Source: Scilla litardierei (Eukaryota; Streptophyta; Magnoliopsida; Asparagales; Asparagaceae). From it: a DNA stretch of 64,000 nt. The stretch covers positions 149,317,266 to 149,381,265 of the forward strand of contig CM061142.1 of NCBI GenBank assembly GCA_030789695.1. Direction: 5' to 3'. Made by a program: the position numbers and the translations under genes. Shown one piece after another: positions 1 to 11,229 of the stretch; position 1 is the first letter of the stretch, and every line of letters starts with the position of its first letter. The notes beneath the pieces are model-generated. The model searched no databases and was not told the origin of the DNA. It saw nothing but the letters and a program-made list of their open reading frames with translations.

Positions 1-86
1 CACTAATCACTAATCACTAATCACTAATCACTTATCACTTATCACTTATCACTTAGCACTTAACACTTAACACTTAACACTTAGTG
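1..86. repeat. Heptamer microsatellite (CACTWAN)n
   Basis: About twelve head-to-tail 7-bp units. Variants come in ordered blocks: CACTAAT, then CACTTAT, then one CACTTAG, then CACTTAA, then CACTTAG. The 7-bp period recalls plant telomere repeats, but the sequence is not CCCTAAA. It may continue left of the window. Confidence 0.85.
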
Positions 87-255
87 CATAGAGAGTCCAC
101 TTACTGGCCAGCTCGTTTATCTCTATCACTATCAACACTGAAACACTAGAGATTTCACCTGCTGGCCGGAGTGGCTAATCAAGCCACTCGGGCTCAGTCC
201 GCTTATCTCTTACCCCACCCACATGTGACGAGCGTTGGGGTTTCCAACTCATTAT

Positions 256-349
256 GCTCGCTTCTGGTCACGAGCCAGGAAAATAAGTGTGTGTTGACAT
301 TCGAGCGTTGGGGTTTCCAACTACAGGGCTCGCTTCTGGAACACGAGCC
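256..349. repeat. Two hairpins built on CTCGCTTCTGG..CGAG
   Basis: Direct duplication of a ~70-bp unit. Each copy carries an inverted repeat: GCTCG/CGAGC at 256-275 and GGCTCG/CGAGCC at 327-349, around a CTTCTGG loop. The same module occurs in the related LTR near 41106-41125. Confidence 0.6.
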
Positions 350-1046
350 AGGAAACATGGGATTGTAGCGTGTGCTACGCAATCACGATAAATAATCACT
401 ATGCAATGCCATGAACAGATAATTGCGTACCGTTAATGGAATTTAAACGTGACATATGAGCATGAGGAGGGTGACGGACCAAGCTTCGTTGTCAAGCTAG
501 GTCAATGTCGTCTAAACGGCTATCCTTTCACCGTTTAGTCTCTTTTACGCTAAAGCAAGGGAAATGGCCTAAGACATGGCCTAAACCAAGAGATGCAAGT
601 TTCACTTGCCTATCACCGGGGATGACGGTTACGAAAGTTCGTTTCCGCGGATGCTAGCCTACGGGGAATCGCTGTTATGGGGAACAATCATCAAAACACA
701 AGTATTTTATTAGGGTTTCATAAAAATTACAATAGGATAAGAAAACAACGGTAGATCGATTTCTTACCGAGAGGAGGCGGAAGAAACACTCCGGGGAACC
801 ATAGGACCAGATCTGGAAAGGATTGGGGAAGTTTGGAGAAACTATGGTTTTGGGGGATTTGGGGATTTTGATGGGTTTTGATGGAGATTTGGGGAAGATG
901 AGAGGTGAATAGAGTGAATGGATGGCTTGGATGATGGATTTGAGGCTTGGAATGAAGAAATGAAGCTTGGAGGAAGATGTGGACTCAAGGGGGAAGTTTT
1001 TAGGGGTTTGGGTCGTGTTGGAGAAGAAGAAGTCGTTTGGGTTGGG

Positions 1047-1054
1047 TATAAATA
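1047..1054 (-). promoter_or_regulatory. TATA-like box of LTR G
   Basis: The plus strand reads TATAAATA, so the minus strand reads TATTTATA. In minus orientation it lies about 45 bp beyond the word array at 1098-1510, the layout seen in the other LTRs. The better consensus is on the plus strand, so orientation is not certain. Confidence 0.4.
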
Positions 1055-1097
1055 GGTTGGGCTGGCGGCTGCCCAGAAATTAGGGTTTTAACACTGG

Positions 1098-1510
1098 TTA
1101 GTCGGTCAAAGAGCAACCACTGACCGACTAGTTTGGCAACTAGTCGGTCGGTCGACCAACGCTGACCGACTAAGTGTAAACAGTAACTCCTGAACGAAAA
1201 TAGGATTTAGAGTTAGTCGGTCCATGAACAAGTACTGTCCGACTAGTTTAGCATCTAGTCGGTCGATGAACGTTCTTAGACCGACTAAGAGTAAACAGTA
1301 GCTGATACAAAAATAATATGATGAGTTAGTCGGTTCAAGAAGCATTGCTGACCGACTAGTTTGCAAACTAGTCGGTCAACCAACGTTCTTAGACCGACTA
1401 ACGATAAACAGTAACTCCTGAGAAATTTAGAAAGCTAACTAGTCGGTCCAAGAAGGATTGCCGACCGACTGGATCGTCATCTAGTCGGTCGGTGGCCCTT
1501 CTTACACCGG
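1098..1510. repeat. Four ~113-bp tandem units of inverted words AGTCGGTC/GACCGACT
   Basis: Units begin near 1098, 1213, 1326 and 1439. Each has AGTCGGTC, about 20 bp, GACCGACTAGTTTG, CTAGTCGGTC, about 20 bp, GACCGACTAA, and then (except in the last unit) an AAACAGTAAC-like tail. Every unit therefore holds two inverted pairs. Position relative to the TATA-like box suggests an LTR upstream regulatory array (inference). Confidence 0.8.
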
Positions 1511-1784
1511 CTAATGAGCACAGAAAAGTTCCGATACGGAGCGCGGGGCCCCGGGATCGGTTCCTAAGACTCCTAGGCTTGATCTAATAGTTAGATACGA
1601 CCGTTATGAAGTCCGTCACGAATGACTTACTTCGAAATCGACAATCCTAAGGAAGAAACGAGAAAATACGACAAATCGATCGAAAATGAAAGCTACGGAG
1701 ACGAAAACCACACACGAAGAGAAAATCCACCAAAACATATATTATATTATAATAAATCCAAATTCATGAAAAGCAGTCGTTACA

Positions 1785-2979
1785 GTTGGTTTGCATACCT
1801 AAAACAAAAGCCCCCCTCATTCACATTAATTGCAAGCTTACCATTGTTTTTTCATAAAGCTTAATGTCCCTCTCTTTTCCACATATTTACGGGTTTGCCA
1901 TCGTTCATTTTTCACTCTAGGCCCTGTGTTTTTTGCACTTTAACATGCTTTTCCCCCTTTTACCCACATGGTTTGGGGTGGGATTTGTGCACTTTGCACC
2001 CCCCCAAGTTTTTTTGTGATTTAACCCCTTTTATCCCCTGACTACGCCCCCACACACTCACACTTCTCTCTCATTTTTGGTTGTGTGCGGGTCTTCTCCC
2101 AACGATACCCCCACAAACACTCTTCTCGCTCTTTTGTCGGTTTCGCGTCACCTCATCATGTGTGTAGATTTTTTCATGCATCTTCATGCACTATGTGCAT
2201 ATGTTATTTCTAGTCTATTATAGAAATTAGGAAGGTTTTTGCTAACTGAGACAAACCCACCCATGTGGAGGGTGGAGGGTTGTGCCACCTCATCCCGCAT
2301 ATGGAGGGTAAGGGGCTGGGTGCACATTGGGGTGTGGGTTTGGAGACCCAAGACAAAAGCCCACATCATTCCCCTTAATTGCAAGCTTGCAATTACTTTT
2401 TCATAAAGCCCAATACCCCTCCATTTTCTAAGTATTTACGGGTTTTCCATCGTTCTTTTGTCACTTTGCCCCTACGTTTTTGCACTTAACGCTTGCTTCT
2501 TCCTCTTTTACCCCCATGTGGTTGGGGGGTGGGATTTATGCACTTTGCCCCCCAAATTTGTTGTGCAATTTAACACCTTTTATCCCCCCAAAGATACACA
2601 TATACACATCCCCACTTCTCTCTCTTTTTCGATTGCACACGGATCCCTCCTCCCGACGATACCCATGCACACACTCTTCTTGTTCTTTTGTCAGTTTCGC
2701 ATGTGCACCGCATTATGTGTGTGGGTTTTTTCTTGAGCCACCGAGCACTATGTGCACGGGTTATTTCTAGTCTATTATACAAATGTAGGGGATGATTTGA
2801 CATTTATCCCACATGGCATCTTGGTCCCATGTGTCAAGGGGGAGGGGTGCCACATCATCATAGTGGGACACAATTGGGGGTGGGTGTGGTTTGGTGTGAT
2901 GTTGTGGAGCCCCTAAAGAGAAGCCACCATCATTCCACTTATTTGCAAGCTTGTCATTGTTTTTCATAAAACCCAAATG
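1785..2979. repeat. ~555-bp tandem repeat, units 1, 2 and start of 3
   Basis: Units start near 1801 (AAAACAAAAGCCC), 2351 (AGACAAAAGCCCAC) and 2912 (AAGAGAAGCCACC). Each continues with a TTGCAAGCTT block, CATAAAGCC, TATTTACGGG, a C-rich CACTTTGC-CCCC stretch, a CATATG/CACTTCTCTCTC stretch, and a GTTATTTCTAGTCTATTA block. The third unit is opened at 2979 by an LTR. Short open frames in it have no recognisable content. Confidence 0.75.
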
Positions 2980-5965
2980 TGTAACTCTCCATTTTCAAAT
3001 ATACGAAGTATTGTGAAGTATTGTACTGTATATTTTGATCGTATTTAATATGCTTATATTTTTCATGTATTTTGGGGATTTAATTTTAAACCATTATAAT
3101 AATATTGATTCCTATGTTTATACATTTTTAAATAAACATAATATGTATCTTTCTTATATACTGCATGATATATTATATGGATACTACATGGTATTACATT
3201 AAATACTTGTATTAATATATATTTTCTAAAAAAAGAAAATCCTACTTTTTCCTCCATTGCTACATCATCATCCATGTGTCATTCTCCTACTTAATCTCAC
3301 CCACAACCCTCCACTAAGCATGTTAGTTGGCTAGCTTAAGACACCTCACACAACACTTGTCATGCTCTCTTTTCATCTCATTAAGATTAATAAATATAAA
3401 AGAGAGAAAAAATTAGACAAGTGAAGGAAAAAAAGAAAAGAACATGGAAGACTTGGTCATCTCCATCTCCCCTCCTCCCTTTACTAGGCCGGCCCCCTCT
3501 CCCCTCTTCCTCCACCTTGGCCGAACACCACCACCACCATCTTCCCCTTCCTCCCCTTGGCCGGCCACACCGTCACCCTTGCTCCTTGGGGTGACTTCAA
3601 GATAGAAGAAGGTAGAAAGAATTATAAGAAGAAGGACGTAAAGAATTAGAAAGAGAAGCTCTTTTCATATCTTCATATAAGGTAGGAATTCACAACCTTG
3701 GTTTGAAATGTTATCTATAAAAATTGTTTTATCGCCATGTTTAAGATAGGTTGTCGAATATGTTAAAATCTCATAATTTGGAGCTTAAATATTAGTAATC
3801 ACTATGTTATTACATGCTATGCTAATACAATACTTCATGTTCTACTTGAGATTTATGCCATGTTGAGCATAATGATTATATTATAGTTCATGTCATGTTT
3901 TCCACTTATGTCATGTTTAGTATGAAGATAATATTCTAACTCATGCCATATTTAGGGTGTTAGACGTATAATATGAAAATGATGTTTCATGATGCTTATG
4001 TTCTACATCATGTTGAGCCTTGTTATAAGGATGCTTGATTTGTATATGTTGAGCCTTGGTGTTATCATGTTTAGGATGTTAGATGTATATGTTGAGCTTT
4101 GTTACTCTTTGTGCATGTAGTAATATGATAATGATATCCAATTTCATGCCATAATTTTATGCTTCCATGTTACTTCAATTCATGCCATAATTAGTATATT
4201 TCATGACATGTTTGATATGTTTCATGTTAAAGAAATTATTTCATGCTTAGTATGTTTAGTATGCTTAGTATGCTTAGTATGTTTATGATGTTTAGTATTA
4301 TACGTTATGTTTCATACATCATGCTTTAGAATGTTTAGCACGTAATGTTATGTTTCTTACGTTACACTTTGGGATGTTTAAGCACTATATGTCATGTTTC
4401 TTATACCATGCTTTAAGATGTTAGTTCTACATGTTATGTTTAGTATGTATGTAAGAATTATTTACTCCATGTTTTGTTAAGGGTGATGGTTCTTATGAAC
4501 ATGAAGCTGTATAGGATGTTAGAATTACATGTCCTTCCTCCATGCCAAGAGTGTGATATTTGTATGAAAATGCTTACTTGCTTGTGTGAGGTAATAATGG
4601 CAATCAAAATCATTGTTATGTTTATGATGGCATACGATGTGATGCGACGATGGTTATCAAAATTATTTGATATGTTTACGATGGAATATGAAGTAAAGTA
4701 TAGCTATGGTTTTGACTGCATAAATGTTAAGATGGTGGACACAATCACATTTTATAGAGTGAGAACATAAGAATATCATGATAACCTGGATTGACTCGAT
4801 CTGGCCCAAGGTAGGTGAGTTATTCCAAAGATGTGGTTTGGGAAAACTCGAGTAAAGTGTAAACATAAGGAACTGGACTAAACTAGATTTGTATATCACT
4901 CGCACTCCCAAAACCAGGGAGTTGGGGAAAGTTGGAGAGGCACATGTGTGTGGTCATGATGCACCATGAGATATATGATGTGTCTTATATTCTCACTCCC
5001 GAAATGGAGGAGTTACGAGAGGCCTCATTTCATAGTGCTCGTGTCCACTAGCGGGGTACCATTTTCTACCCACCCTGGGTGAGGTCAAGAGCCTTATGTA
5101 TTACATCTTACCCGGGATTCCACAGCGTTAGTTAATAACAATAACAATACAAGTGTTGTTTGAATTTACTTTCTTTTATTACAGTAGCTTAATTGTTTCC
5201 ATGCCTGTGAACATTGCATGATTTCACTTCCGTTTAGAATTATATTTAGACTTCTTTATTTTCACCAGTTTTCTTAACTGTTTATACCTATTAACTCGTG
5301 CATCTTGCCTTTAACTTTCTCAATATATATATATATTGATGGCTTAGTTATGACATAACAATGTTAAATATAATATTCTACACCAAAGTTGTGTAGTTCC
5401 TACTGGACGTGTGTTAATGTGTCCATCGCCTTTTCCCCATGTTTAGAGCTTGAGACCGCAGAACAGGTTTTCCTCCAAGAGACCGCCAAGTATCTTGAGC
5501 TTGAGGTCGAGCCCTTAGAAGGCGACTTCATGGAGTTGACCACTCAGGATTAGAGTGTGTTCTGACTTCCTTTTATATGGTGTGAGTTGTATTTTGGGTG
5601 TAGATACCTCTTGAAGATCTCGACTCTTATATATGTTATATTTTCTCGGTTCTCTTTTGTATCCTTCTTGTTTCTCTCGATGTACCGTTTCGAGATAGAT
5701 GTATATATATAAGGCACATTTTTGAATTTTGTGATCTTTCTGTTTCCGAGCATGTACAGTTATTTCTTTATCTGTTGTCTGTATTGTTCCAGCATTCGCA
5801 GTAGCATACAATAATGTATGATATCACGACCACGTTGGGTGTATTTAGACCCAAGGGTCAAATCCTTGGATCTGAATATTACCGTGGCCTTGTCACTTTT
5901 CATACTCTAAATGGTCTTGGGAAAGTTTCGTATTTCCTATGTATTTTAGAGAATGGGGCGTGATA
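2980..5965 (+). mobile_element. Solo LTR, ~3 kb, chromovirus-like
   Basis: The block is flanked by the 5-bp direct repeat AAATG (2975-2979 and 5966-5970). Removing it with one repeat copy restores the tandem-repeat unit in register. It starts TGTAACTC and ends GGGGCGTGATA; the expected terminal CA appears as TA, a likely C-to-T change. No internal direct repeat, primer site or coding domain is visible, so a solo LTR left by LTR-LTR recombination is the simplest reading. Within it, 3740-4460 is AT-rich with many variants of ATGTTTAGTATG. Lineage is inferred from ends and length only. Confidence 0.7.
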
Positions 5966-6148
5966 AAATGCCATTTCATCTTCCCTGTATTTACGGGATT
6001 GCCATCCGTCTTTTTTCACTTTGATCCACAGTGTTTTTTTGCACTTTAACACCTTCTTTTCTCCCTTTAACCCTCGACGATTCACACCCACACACATATG
6101 ATTCTCTCTCTCTTTAGGTTGCATGTGGGTCCCGCATCATGTGTGTAT
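5966..6148. repeat. ~555-bp tandem repeat, rest of unit 3
   Basis: Continues unit 3 after the solo LTR, with the TATTTACGGG, CACTTTGATCC, CACACCCACAC and ATGTGTGTA blocks in the order of units 1 and 2. It breaks off at about 6148, and the GCACGGGTTATTT block of the same unit reappears at about 7794-7815. Confidence 0.65.
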
Positions 6149-7793
6149 TGGTTGACTCGGAAAACGCGCAAGTGCACGCCTTCCGCTCCCAAGCGTAGGA
6201 GTGTCAATGCAATAAAAATAACCGGTGAGTACCGGGTCGGATCACAGGGACAAGTCGTTCTATATTCACAAATTTTGATTAATAAAGAAAAATAAAGCGT
6301 GAAAACAACCACCTCAATTACGGTGGATGGGAGTGTCAGATAAAAGTGGTGAAATTACAAATCCAACCAAAGTGGCTAAGGGTGTAGAGACGAATCGGCA
6401 AGTAACAAGGAGGACTCATGTGGTGTGTGTGTGTGAATGAGGCCGTGGGCGTGGGAATTCATCCCAAATATAACTCAATTGATCTCCCGGCTAAGAGACG
6501 ATCAATCGGAGGATGCGCCATTTCATCAAACATGTAGGGTGCAATAAGTAATGAATGAAACCCACATGAGTAATAATCAAATTAGTACATTAGAGAGGTT
6601 CCGCTAGGATTATCCTCTCCTTGGATCCCCCCTTAGGGTTCCAAAAAACAAAGTTCTAGGGTTTCATACACAAATTAGACAATGAAATTGTGCTAGAGAT
6701 GAAAGCCACAACCCAACAACAACAACAAGCACACCACAATCACACAAGATAGATTTCAGAAATTCATAATGAAAAGGAGAAGATTTTACTCAAATTCATC
6801 ATCCAATTACAATACAAAAATCTAAATCAAATACACAATAGGTTGGAGAAATTTCACCCAAGTGTCACTCCAAGATGAAAATCCCCCTCTCCCAAGTGCT
6901 CCTCCAAGCTCCAAGCTTCCTCAAGCTCCTCCCATGGCCTCCAATGTCTCACACACCCTCCAAATTTTAGCAAAAATAAGAACTAGGGCTGAAAAAACCC
7001 CCAATTTCGCAATATAACCCAAGCACAGCTTATCGGGTCTGTTTTTAAGTCAAACGGGTCGGATTTTGGCCTAAACCCGCAAGCAATGCCAAAATCTGCA
7101 GAAAATTTCAGCACCGTCACCCTGTCTTGCGAAAATTCTAGAAAAATCATCCGACCTCGGAATGACGTGTTCCAGGCGGCGATGGAACCGTAACAAAGTG
7201 TACAATCACAGAAAAATATCATTAGGCCAGGATATATACTGCAATAATAGCAGAATTCTTCACAAGAGAGGCAAAGTTGCAGAAATTTTCAGCACCGTCA
7301 CCCTGTCTTGCGAAAATTCTAGAAAAATCATCCGACCTCGGAATGACGTGTTCCAGGCGGCGATGGAACCGTAACAAAGTGTACAATCACAGAAAATATC
7401 ATTAGGCCGGAATATATACTAGAATAATAGCAGAATTCTGCACAAGAGGGGAAAAGCTGAATTTCCAGACCCGAAATTTTCAACACCATCACCATGTCTT
7501 CCAAAAAATACAGTAAATTGCTCCGACCTCCAAAATTTCTGGAAAAATATGCGTTGGAATCGGGACTTCATGAAATTTGACTGAAAAATAATAGGAGACT
7601 AAGATGAAGATGATAATAAGTTGTAAAAATTGTGTTTTATACATATGTAAACGATAAGCTCCAAATTTAAGAGATATCAAAAATATGTATGAAACAAAGC
7701 TAAGATATGATTAATACATGCACAAAAAGCACCGAAATGGGGGGATAAATATACAATTTTTACCCTGAATCATGTATGTTTTCTGTCCCCATG
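6149..7793 (-). mobile_element. LTR-like insertion, probably an Athila-type solo LTR
   Basis: It interrupts unit 3 of the tandem repeat. On the minus strand its end carries the block CTTGTCCCTGTGATCC, CCGGTACTCACCGG, AGGCGTGCACTTGCGCG, which resembles the 3' end of Athila-like LTRs: compare CGTGCACTTGCGGG just before the primer site at 9103. No coding sequence and no primer site is visible. Exact ends and target duplication could not be fixed, so the solo-LTR call is an inference. Confidence 0.5.
7099..7500. repeat. 181-bp tandem duplication (2 copies plus partial third)
   Basis: CAGAAAATTTCAGCACCGTC at 7099 recurs almost unchanged at 7280, including the GACCTCGGAATGACG block and a GGCGGCGATGGAACCG block. 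A weaker third copy begins near 7478. It lies inside the LTR-like block and has no coding content. Confidence 0.8.
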
Positions 7794-7966
7794 AACTATA
7801 TGCACGGGTTATTTATAGCACATATCTAAATGGACAAATTTTCAAATAAAGCCATAAATTAAAAATAATTACAAAATTTACCAAATTTAAAAATGCTTTC
7901 CAAAATCAACCAATTTTGTCACGTCAGCACGTGCAAAGTGATTCCATGCCAAGGTGGCCGATTTTT

Positions 7967-8510
7967 GATTTGGCCGGGGTTGCTAACCCAAGCCAAATCG
8001 AGGTAAAGAGCGAGAGATCGAATTGGCCGGGGTTGGAAACCATAGCCAAAGCAGATGGGAGACAATAGGCCATTGTTGACCCGGGCCCTTCTCCTCTTCA
8101 CCCACGCAGCATGTGCAATCACTACACAACCTTTCCATTCTCTTGTGTGTTATTATGGCTCCACTTGCATTAAAAGTATGATGATTATACATAAATTAAT
8201 TTGAAAGCGTGGGATTTGGGGGCGGATGATCATTGGACACATTAGTAATATTGAAAGTGAAATGGTAATTTATATCATCAATGCAACGAGGGAAGGGCCG
8301 CTGTTGTGAACACCAGCCAATAATTTTTTTTCCGCGTTTGGCTGGTGTTTTGTCGATTAAAAAATCTCCCTATTTGGTCGGGGTTCCTTACCTCGGCCAA
8401 GTCGAACTTTTTTTTTCCGCGTTTGGCTGGTGTTCTGTCGATTAAAAAATCTCCCTATTTGGTCGGGGTTCCTTACCTCGGCCAAGTCGAACTTTCGCCA
8501 CATAGGAACC
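7967..8510. repeat. Inverted-word array TTGGCCGGGGTT / AACCCAAGCCAA
   Basis: 7967-7999 has arms GATTTGGC and GCCAAATC with nested GGGTT/AACCC. 8309-8349 has 12-bp arms AACACCAGCCAA and TTGGCTGGTGTT. TTGGTCGGGGT..ACCTCGGCCAA occurs twice, near 8377 and 8459. Same type of structure as the arrays in the other LTRs. Confidence 0.6.
8324..8493. repeat. 85-bp tandem duplication
   Basis: CCGCGTTTGGCTGGTGTT at 8332 recurs at 8417, followed in both copies by GTCGATTAAAAAATCTCCC and the GGTCGGGGTTCCTTACC block. The copies are nearly identical, so the duplication is recent. Confidence 0.85.
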
Positions 8511-9102
8511 TCAATCAAATCGAAAATTCGCCACAACGGCACAAAAACACCCACTGACAAAAGTTGGTCGATTTTAGAAAATATTGTTCAAGTTTATCGA
8601 TTTTCATAATTATTTTCGATTTTATCTTTTTTCAAAAATTCGTCCAATCTAAATCATATGATTAGTAACCTTGGTAAGTTGTAGAATTATATCGTAAAAT
8701 ACTTAAAGCCTTTTGCTAGCTTAAATACAACTGCAAGTAAGTTTGTAATTACAACTAAGCCGCATATGTGAGCTTATAAATTTTGCGGTAGAAATTGCAA
8801 TGCAAGCCTAATTACAGTCTGCCACGCATGCCATACTTTTTTTCAATCTAATTAATGTCTTTCACTAATATGGTGTCACGTGAAATCATGTGCCAGAATT
8901 GCGCTTGTAATTTATGCCTTTATTAAAAATAAGGCAAATTTAAGAACACCCATAATTATGATGGTACTAAGCTTTACACCCCTCACCCGATCTATCATTT
9001 TTTACAAATACCCCTTGACGGGGTATGGCATCACACATCCATTAAGTCAACGATCCGTGCACTTGCGGGTTACAAATATTAAAACTAGGCATAACAAGTT
9101 TT

Positions 9103-9120
9103 TGGCACCGTTGCTAGGGA
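9103..9120 (+). other. Primer-binding site of element C (tRNA-Asp type)
   Basis: TGGCACCGTTGCTAGGGA differs at two positions from TGGCGCCGTTGCCGGGGA, the complement of the plant tRNA-Asp 3' end used by Athila-type elements. It is preceded by AACAAGTTTT, matching the spacing in element A. Confidence 0.8.
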
Positions 9121-9260
9121 GACACAGTTTGATATTGATTTTGATCTTTATGGATAGAGTACACATTCTTTTATTTTTATTTTTATTTTCTCTTTTTATC
9201 TTTTCTGTTATTGATTTTTGGTGCTTTTAACATTTTCGTTTGGTGTAGCTCTTATTGTGT

Positions 9261-9711
9261 ATGCACATGAGGCCTCATGGTTTAGCGAACTTGCATCCAT
9301 TAGATCCCGAAATTGAAGCTAATGCACGTAGGAGGAATGCCGAGAGGAGAAGGAGAATAACACTTGAAAAAATGGCCGAAGAGATTCACAATCCTGATCC
9401 GGAGCCTGCTAGGTCCCTCATGGACTTTTCTATGCACTTTAACGAGTCGACGTCGAGTATCACAAGGCCAACTGTGGAGGCCGCCAATTTCGAACTGAAA
9501 CCTGCGTTGATTAGTTTTATACATCAAGACCAATTTGCAGGGAAGCCCATGGAGAACCATAATGAATATATGAGCATCTTTCTCGAGAAGATGGACACGC
9601 TAAAAATGAATGACGTCCCCTCTGATGCCATCCGGCTAAGATTATTTCCATTTTCTCTTATGGATAAAGCTAAGGATTAGCTTAGAAGCCATGATCCCAA
9701 TGCTTTTACCA
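9261..9711 (+). pseudogene. Athila-like gag, N-terminal part (element C)
   Basis: Begins at ATG 9261, about 140 bp after the primer site. It encodes a basic segment (ARRRNAERRRR), then the gag core with FELKPALISF, DTLKMNDV and the hallmark DAIRLRLFPFSL followed by DKAKD. Gag forms the virus-like particle in which the element's RNA is copied. The tryptophan codon expected next is TAG (9678-9680), so the frame is closed there. The following codons, matching the family, run to 9711, where a hAT miniature element is inserted. Chosen start is the first in-frame ATG; a nonstandard start two codons earlier is unlikely. Confidence 0.8.
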
Positions 9712-10166
9712 TAGGAATGGCAATATTGCGGGGCGGGGCGGGGTTTTAACTACCCAAGCTTGCCCCGACCCATCTGCAGGCCGGGGCGGGGCGAGTCGCG
9801 GGCCGGGGCGGGTACTTTCTTACCAAAACCGGGTCGGGCCGGTCGGGTCAGGTCATTACTGCCATCCATATGAATCCCAAATAAAAATTTTATTTGTGAA
9901 TTGGGAGAATTTTGATTTATTTGGTAATTTGGAATTGGGAATTGGCCCAATTGGGAGAACAGTGGAATATAGTATGAGTTATGGGTTATTCGCTGACTGC
10001 ATGTTCCGCATCAAAGTAGTAAGGTTTTTAAAAAACCTCTATAGTTTATCGGGGCGGGGCGGGGTGCATACAAAGCCCAAGCTTGCCCCGACCCGGCTGT
10101 GGGCCGGGTCGGGCCGGGTCAAAACCGGGTCGGGCCGGGCGGGTCAGGCCATTACTGCCATCCCTA
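9712..10166. mobile_element. hAT-type miniature element in gag
   Basis: It is 455 bp, flanked by the perfect 8-bp direct repeat TTTTACCA (9704-9711 and 10167-10174), the length made by hAT transposases. The ends are inverted: TAGGAATGGCAATAT on the left, and TAGGGATGGCAGTAAT as the complement of the right. It has no coding capacity. A GC-rich block (GGGGCGGGGCGGGG .. CCCAAGCTTGCCCCGACCC .. CATTACTGCCATCC) occurs twice in direct orientation, near 9730-9873 and 10050-10165, so the right end appears to have been duplicated internally. Confidence 0.9.
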
Positions 10167-11229
10167 TTTTACCACATGTGATTCTTTATCACGCGCATTT
10201 CTAACAAAATTCTTTCCTCCAGAGAAACTGTCAAATTACGCAACGAGATCACGAACTTCACCCAACTTGACCAAGAGTCGTTGTACGAAGCTTGGGGAAG
10301 ATTCAAGGATTTGCAACGTAATTCCCACACCACGGTGTGCTTGACTTGCTGTTAACCCAAGCTTTCTATAATGGACTATCTCGAGAGGTGAAGATATCAA
10401 TCGATGCCATCGCTAATGGCACAATTATGAACAAGACTCCCGCTGAAGCCAAAAATTGTTGGAGGACATGGCCGCCAATAATGACTTGTGGAGCAATGAG
10501 AGAGGCACCTCCAAGAAGGGAGGTAAATATGAGTTTGATGAAGCCTCTATGCTTTCAGCAAAATTTGATGCATTAGCTAAGCAATTGTCTATGATTGGGC
10601 TTGGTACTTCTAATCCGCCCACGGAGGCGCTTTGTGAGGTTTGTGGTGTACAGGGGCACCCGAGGAACGAATGCCCAACTACGTTGATGACACCACCGAG
10701 TATGACCATCGAGCAGACCAATGCGTTGTATGGAAATAATCCATGGCCACCCAACAACCCATACTCAAATACATTCAATCAAGGATGGAAGAACCATCCC
10801 AATTTCTCTTATATGAGTCCGGGATTACAAGCTTAACCGCCATACCCATAACAATCTCAGAATTTCCAAACAACTCCTCAAGGACCATTTCAGAATTTCA
10901 ACCAAAGACTCCCCGCTAATATTCCCTCTAGTTCCAATTCTAATCTAGAAATTCTAATTGAAAATCACATTCTCACGCAGGGACAGATGAATGAGTACTT
11001 TCAATCGTCTATCCAGTAACTAATGACTACTATACAACAGCTAATGACCACCACGCAATAGCTCACCACATGCCAGAAAGCAATGGAAAACTAAATGGCA
11101 TAGATGGCAATGCAGCTCTCGCAGATAGCAAGGCCCCAAGGGCAGTTACATGGGCAAACTAAAGCAAACCCCCGAGGGCATGTGAACGCTATAACTCTTA
11201 GGAGTGGGAAGTAGATGGAAGGTCCCGCC
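10167..11229 (+). pseudogene. Athila-like gag, C-terminal part with zinc knuckle (element C)
   Basis: Continues gag after the hAT insertion. LTKFFPPEK is followed by a one-base frameshift near 10225 into LRNEITNFTQ and ESLYEAWGRFKDL, a typical Athila gag block. After further frame changes, an open stretch at 10456-10836 carries a CX2CX4HX4C zinc knuckle (CEVCGVQGHPRNEC), which would bind genomic RNA. The tail ends in HVNAITLRSGK, the usual end of Athila gag. Several stops interrupt 10837-11215. It is broken at 11229 by a solo LTR. Identity is clear; function is lost. Confidence 0.8.

Larger units (their letters stand above)
1..1784 (-). mobile_element. Partial ~3-kb-class LTR (element G), cut by window edge
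   Basis: Positions about 230-620 match 41075-41520 inside the solo LTR at 40370-43955, in the same orientation: shared blocks include the CTCGCTTCTGG hairpins, a TGCTAC-CAATCACGAT block and TCTCTTTTACGCTAAA. The right end reads CGTTACA and gives way at 1785 to the unrelated ~555-bp tandem repeat. Read on the minus strand the element therefore begins TGTAACG, like the other members here. It is probably a Ty3/gypsy chromovirus LTR (inference from ends and length; no coding part is visible). The left end is outside the window, so solo or paired LTR cannot be decided. Confidence 0.6.
7794..9096 (+). repeat. Probable 5' LTR region of Athila-like element C
   Basis: The right edge is set by analogy with element A, where LTR ..GATCA is followed by AGTTTT and the primer site. 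Here ..AACA is followed by AGTTTT and a primer site at 9103. The end contains CGTGCACTTGCGGG, typical of Athila-type LTR ends. The left edge could not be found; a remnant of the ~555-bp repeat lies at about 7794-7830. Inverted words at 7967-8510 and a TATAAAT at 8776-8782 suggest a promoter. Confidence 0.45.

Noticed and set aside
1..86. Interstitial telomere tract
   Set aside because: Seven-base period only; no CCCTAAA or TTTAGGG units.
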